Shown here piece after piece: positions 6,285-8,786 of a stretch of DNA of 8,786 nucleotides. The DNA is from Thermoanaerobaculia bacterium (lineage in GTDB: Bacteria > Acidobacteriota > Thermoanaerobaculia > UBA5066): positions 1 through 8,786 of the forward strand of contig JAGOBQ010000145.1 of assembly GCA_017999215.1 (NCBI GenBank), given 5' to 3'. The position numbers were made by a program, and so were the translations under genes. The notes below the pieces were generated by a model. The model was not told the origin of the DNA. It worked only from the letters and a program-made list of their open reading frames with translations, and did not search any database. Each line of letters starts with the position of its first letter. The first letter of the stretch is position 1.

Positions 6285-7469
6285 TCAGCGGGCGGGGGGC
6301 GGCGGGGGCGGCGGCGCGACGCCGGGGCTCGTCCCCTCGAAGCCGGGGAACGTCTGGAGCGCGGCCCAGCCGGCGGCGCCGGGGTGCCAGGCGAGCGTCG
6401 TCGGGGCGACCTGCCCCGCGGCGATCATCTGCTTCATCGCTTCGTCGGTGTAGGGGCCGTAGGTCTTGCCGTCGATCGCGAGCGACCAGCGCGGCCCGGC
6501 GGGAGCGGGAGGAGGCGGGGGAGCGCCGGCGCCCGGCGCGGGAGGCGGAGCCGGGGCGCCGTAGGCCGGCGGCGGCGCGGCCTGCGGCTGCATCATCGGC
6601 TGGAAGGCCTGGCCCATCACGCCGCCGATCGCCATCCCGGCGCCGAGGCCGGCGCCGGCGCCGGCGAGGCCGCCCGAGGGGTTCGCCGCGGCGATCTTGA
6701 TCGCCTCGGCCGCCTGCATCTGCGTGAACTGCCCCATCCTGTCGCCGAGGACGCCGAGCTTCGTCCGCTGGTCGATCGCCTGCTCGACCTCCTCGGGGAG
6801 GGAGACGTTCTCGATGAAGAACTTCGTCAGGTCGAGGCCGAAGCTCGCGAACTCGGGGCCGATCTTCTCCTTGCCGAAGGCCGAGAGCTCGTCGTACTTG
6901 GCCGCGATGTCGAGCGCCGGGATCTTCGACTCGGCGATCGCGTCGGAGAGCTTCGAGAGGACGATCGACCGGAGCTGGCCGGTGATCTCGTCCGTCGTCG
7001 TCAGCCCCTGCGTCCCGACGATCGTGTTGAAGAAGACCTTCGGGTCGGCGACCTTCATCGCGTAGGTCCCGAAGGCGCGGATGCGGATCATCCCGAAGTC
7101 GGAGTCCCGCATCATGACGGGGTTCGTCGTCCCCCACTTCAGGTCGGTGAAGGTCCGCGTGTTGAAGAAGTAGACCTCCGCCTTGAACGGCGACTGGAAG
7201 CCGTACTTCCACCCGCGGAGCGTCGTCAGGATCGGGATGTTCTGCGTCGAGAGCTCGTAGCGCCCCGGCAGGAACAGGTCGGCGGCCTTCCCCTCGTTCA
7301 CGAAGAGGGCGGCCTGGTTCTCGCGCACCGTCAGCTGCGCGCCCATCTTGATCTCCTGGTTGTAGACCGGGAAGCGGTAGACGAGCGAGTCGTCCGACTC
7401 GTCCAGCCACTGGATGATCTCGATGAACTGCGAGCCGATCTGCTGCTTGATGTTGTCGAGAAGGCCCAT
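6285..7469 (-). CDS. YdjI-type SPFH domain protein with C-terminal GYF_2 domain
   Basis: This 394-residue protein begins with the YdjI/virion-core-like SPFH region (about 1-245): MGLLDNIKQQIGSQFIEIIQW, then YRFPVYNQEIKMGAQLTVRENQ, LFLPGRYELSTQNIP, and the ASFGLDLTKFFIENVSLPEE segment that ends SPFH folds. There is no N-terminal membrane helix, so membrane contact would need a partner or a peripheral face. Next come a Gly/Ala/Met-rich stretch (263-294), a Pro-rich linker (295-326) and a GYF_2 domain of about 50 residues (328-377: WSLAIDGKTYGPYTDEAM ... LAWHPGAAGWAAL), a fold thought to bind partners. The tail has seven consecutive prolines. SPFH proteins form oligomeric membrane microdomains; Bacillus YdjI acts with YdjG, YdjH and PspA in membrane stress. 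The next gene is a YdjG-like zinc-ribbon protein, which supports a similar role here, but PspA and YdjH are not in view. The start is well supported by AGGAGG at 7475-7480, 5 nt before ATG. Confidence 0.9.
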   Translation of the reverse strand: MGLLDNIKQQIGSQFIEIIQWLDESDDSLVYRFPVYNQEIKMGAQLTVRENQAALFVNEGKAADLFLPGRYELSTQNIPILTTLRGWKYGFQSPFKAEVYFFNTRTFTDLKWGTTNPVMMRDSDFGMIRIRAFGTYAMKVADPKVFFNTIVGTQGLTTTDEITGQLRSIVLSKLSDAIAESKIPALDIAAKYDELSAFGKEKIGPEFASFGLDLTKFFIENVSLPEEVEQAIDQRTKLGVLGDRMGQFTQMQAAEAIKIAAANPSGGLAGAGAGLGAGMAIGGVMGQAFQPMMQPQAAPPPAYGAPAPPPAPGAGAPPPPPAPAGPRWSLAIDGKTYGPYTDEAMKQMIAAGQVAPTTLAWHPGAAGWAALQTFPGFEGTSPGVAPPPPPPPAR

Positions 7470-7474
7470 CGTCT

Positions 7475-7480
7475 CCTCCT
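7475..7480 (-). promoter_or_regulatory. Consensus ribosome binding site of the SPFH gene
   Basis: AGGAGG on the minus strand, 5 nt upstream of ATG 7469, is the full Shine-Dalgarno consensus. It contrasts with the weak or absent sites of the zinc-ribbon, GDPD and sulfatase-like genes, and suggests the SPFH protein is made in larger amounts than its downstream partner. Confidence 0.7.
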
Positions 7481-7496
7481 ATTCGGGAAGGGGGAC

Positions 7497-7502
7497 AGTC
7501 TA
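7497..7502 (-). promoter_or_regulatory. Candidate -10 box (TAGACT) for the SPFH / zinc-ribbon operon
   Basis: TAGACT on the minus strand lies 27 nt upstream of the SPFH ATG, leaving a leader of about 20 nt that holds the Shine-Dalgarno. It is part of the octamer GCTAGACT, also found just before the sulfatase-like gene. No good -35 element is seen 16-18 bp upstream. The placement is right for a promoter, but the match is only to TAnnnT. Confidence 0.4.
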
Positions 7503-7526
7503 GCGCGATGATACGCAGGACCGGAC

Positions 7527-7532
7527 AGGGGG
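7527..7532 (+). promoter_or_regulatory. Ribosome binding site favouring the GTG start of the phosphatase gene
   Basis: AGGGGG ends 8 nt before GTG 7541. No comparable site precedes the upstream in-frame ATG at 7508, so this element is the main reason for choosing the GTG. Confidence 0.45.
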
Positions 7533-7540
7533 TTTGCGGC

Positions 7541-8773
7541 GTGAGCGACGGCGGAGAGAAGGGCGCGGCGCCCGGAGCGCGCCCGGGCGACTACGCGGGT
7601 TTCTGGCGCGGGACGCTCCTCTCGCCCTACCCGGCGCTGGCGATGCTCCTCGGCATGGCCCTGACGTGGCTCCTGAGCCGGGGCTTCCCGGGGGCGCGCT
7701 CTCTCGCGTTCGGGGCCTTCATCGGCCTCTGCTGCTACCTCCTCTCGATCCTCGCCGAGCGCCTGCTCCACGAGCCGCTCTCCCGCCTCCCCTCCGGCCG
7801 CGCGGCCCTCGTGAGGAGCGTCGTCTTCTCCCTCGCGGGCCTCCTCGGGTTCGTCCTCGGCCAGGCGCTCGGGCGACCGCTCTTCCTCGGCCAGCCGTTC
7901 CGCCTCCCGGACCTCGGGGGCGGCCTGGGCGTCGCCCTCGGGATCTCGGCGGGGCTCTCGGCCGTCGTCGGCCTCCCGATCACCGCCTACGAGCTCCTCA
8001 AGCGGCGCCTCGCCGACTCGATCGCGCGGCTCAAGGAGGCCGAGTACGCCGAGAAGGAGCTCGAGCTCGCCCGCGCGATCCAGCAGCGGCTCCTCCCGCC
8101 CGCGTCGCTCGACGGGCCCGGCTTCGCCGTGGCGGCGCGCTGCATCCCGGCGCGGCACGTCGGCGGAGACTTCTACGACGTCTTCCACATGGAGGACGGG
8201 CGCCTCGGCCTCGCCGTCGCCGACGTCGCCGGGAAGGGAATGGGGGCGGCGCTCATCATGGCGACGGCGAAGGCCGTCGTCCCGCTCCTCGCGACCTCCG
8301 CGGACCCGGCCGCCACGCTCTCGGCCCTGAACGCGATGCTGCGGAAGGAGCTCGGACCGAGGGAGTTCGTCGCGCTCGCCTTCGCGGTCTACGACGCCGC
8401 GACGGGTGAGCTCCGGCTCTCGAACGCGGGGCTCCCCGACCCCTACCTCCTCCGGCCGGGCGAGGCACCTCGCGCCCTCTCCTGTCCGGGGCCGCGGATC
8501 CCTCTCGGCCTGAGGGCGGAGGTGCCGCGGGAGACGCTGCGCGTCGATCTCGCGCCGGGAGACCGCGTCGTCTTCTTCTCCGACGGCCTGCCCGAGGCGC
8601 CCCGGCCCGGCGGCGAGCCGCTCGGCTACGAGGCGCTCGAAGGCCTCCTCCACCTCCCCGGAGTCTCCCCCGGGGAAGCCGTGGAGCTCCTCCTCAGCCG
8701 TGTCGCCGCGGCGGCGGGGGCGAGCCCTGAGGACGACGCGACGGTCCTCCTCCTGGAGCGCCGGCCGGCCTGA
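7541..8773 (+). CDS. Membrane-bound PP2C-type serine phosphatase (RsbU/SpoIIE family)
   Basis: From GTG 7541 the protein has 410 residues. About four transmembrane helices are seen near 27-46, 54-72, 90-110 and 126-150, with no recognisable sensor or HAMP domain. A charged helix or coiled-coil linker follows (151-180, ending ELARAIQQRLLP), then the PPM/SpoIIE phosphatase domain (about 180-405). Metal-binding acids are intact: VGGDFYD (Asp210, Asp213), VADVAGKGMGAAL (Asp228), FFSDGLPEA (Asp348) and PEDDAT (Asp398-Asp399). SNAGLPDPYLL is the usual strand pair. Such enzymes dephosphorylate an anti-anti-sigma (STAS) protein in partner-switching control of sigma factors; no such partner, kinase or sigma factor lies in this window. 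The linker and helices suggest a signal from the membrane controls the phosphatase. AGGGGG (7527-7532), 8 nt before the GTG, favours this start; ATG 7508, 11 codons upstream in frame, lacks a Shine-Dalgarno and lies near the SPFH promoter, but cannot be excluded. It is divergent from the SPFH operon. Confidence 0.9.
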   Translation: MSDGGEKGAAPGARPGDYAGFWRGTLLSPYPALAMLLGMALTWLLSRGFPGARSLAFGAFIGLCCYLLSILAERLLHEPLSRLPSGRAALVRSVVFSLAGLLGFVLGQALGRPLFLGQPFRLPDLGGGLGVALGISAGLSAVVGLPITAYELLKRRLADSIARLKEAEYAEKELELARAIQQRLLPPASLDGPGFAVAARCIPARHVGGDFYDVFHMEDGRLGLAVADVAGKGMGAALIMATAKAVVPLLATSADPAATLSALNAMLRKELGPREFVALAFAVYDAATGELRLSNAGLPDPYLLRPGEAPRALSCPGPRIPLGLRAEVPRETLRVDLAPGDRVVFFSDGLPEAPRPGGEPLGYEALEGLLHLPGVSPGEAVELLLSRVAAAAGASPEDDATVLLLERRPA

Positions 8774-8786
8774 CGGGCGGGCGGGC

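Noticed and set aside
6288..6320. GC-rich simple repeat.
   Set aside because: It is explained by the codons of the seven-proline tail of the SPFH protein. It may be prone to length change but is not an independent element.
5100..7511. A plus-strand frame open for about 800 codons.
   Set aside because: It is antisense to the zinc-ribbon and SPFH genes and crosses the terminator hairpin and the gap between two real genes. It has no recognisable domain.
7331..8653. A minus-strand frame open for 440 codons.
   Set aside because: It is antisense to the phosphatase gene, overlaps the SPFH start and has a charged low-complexity translation.
1..8786. A horizontally acquired island.
   Set aside because: Base composition and third-position GC preference look even across all six genes, and no integrase, transposase, tRNA or direct repeats flank anything.

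Overview
The window is about 70% GC and densely coded. All real genes share the same strong preference for G or C in the third codon position, and no stretch over 300 bases lacks a gene. I see no tRNA, rRNA, CRISPR array, insertion sequence or phage gene. The combination of a sulfatase-like lipoprotein fused to TPR repeats, an S46 dipeptidyl-peptidase and very GC-rich coding fits a high-GC Acidobacteriota chromosome, perhaps Thermoanaerobaculia-like. That placement is inferred from protein style only.

Left part (1-2799): a divergent pair. On the minus strand is a sulfatase-superfamily lipoprotein with a long TPR tail, cut by the left window edge. It carries Thr where sulfatases carry the formylglycine precursor. 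On the plus strand is a cytoplasmic glycerophosphodiester phosphodiesterase (GDPD) with intact catalytic residues.

Middle (2800-5120): a secreted S46 dipeptidyl-peptidase with its own -10-like box, a strong Shine-Dalgarno and a TTG start. Its residues at the known specificity position point to the DPP7 type rather than the DPP11 type. A 14-bp hairpin with a T-run ends it and separates it from the convergent genes.

Right part (5145-8773): a two-gene minus-strand operon and a divergent plus-strand gene. The operon encodes a YdjI-type SPFH protein with a C-terminal GYF_2 domain, followed by a double zinc-ribbon protein with a C-terminal membrane anchor that resembles Bacillus YdjG. Together they look like a membrane-stress or membrane-domain module of the Psp/YdjGHI kind, without PspA in view. 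The divergent gene is a four-helix membrane protein with a coiled-coil linker and an RsbU/SpoIIE-type PP2C phosphatase domain. The shared 71-bp intergenic region makes co-regulation possible but does not show it.

The best candidate for something under-described is the SPFH-GYF_2 / double zinc-ribbon / membrane PP2C neighbourhood. The second is the Thr-nucleophile sulfatase-like TPR lipoprotein.
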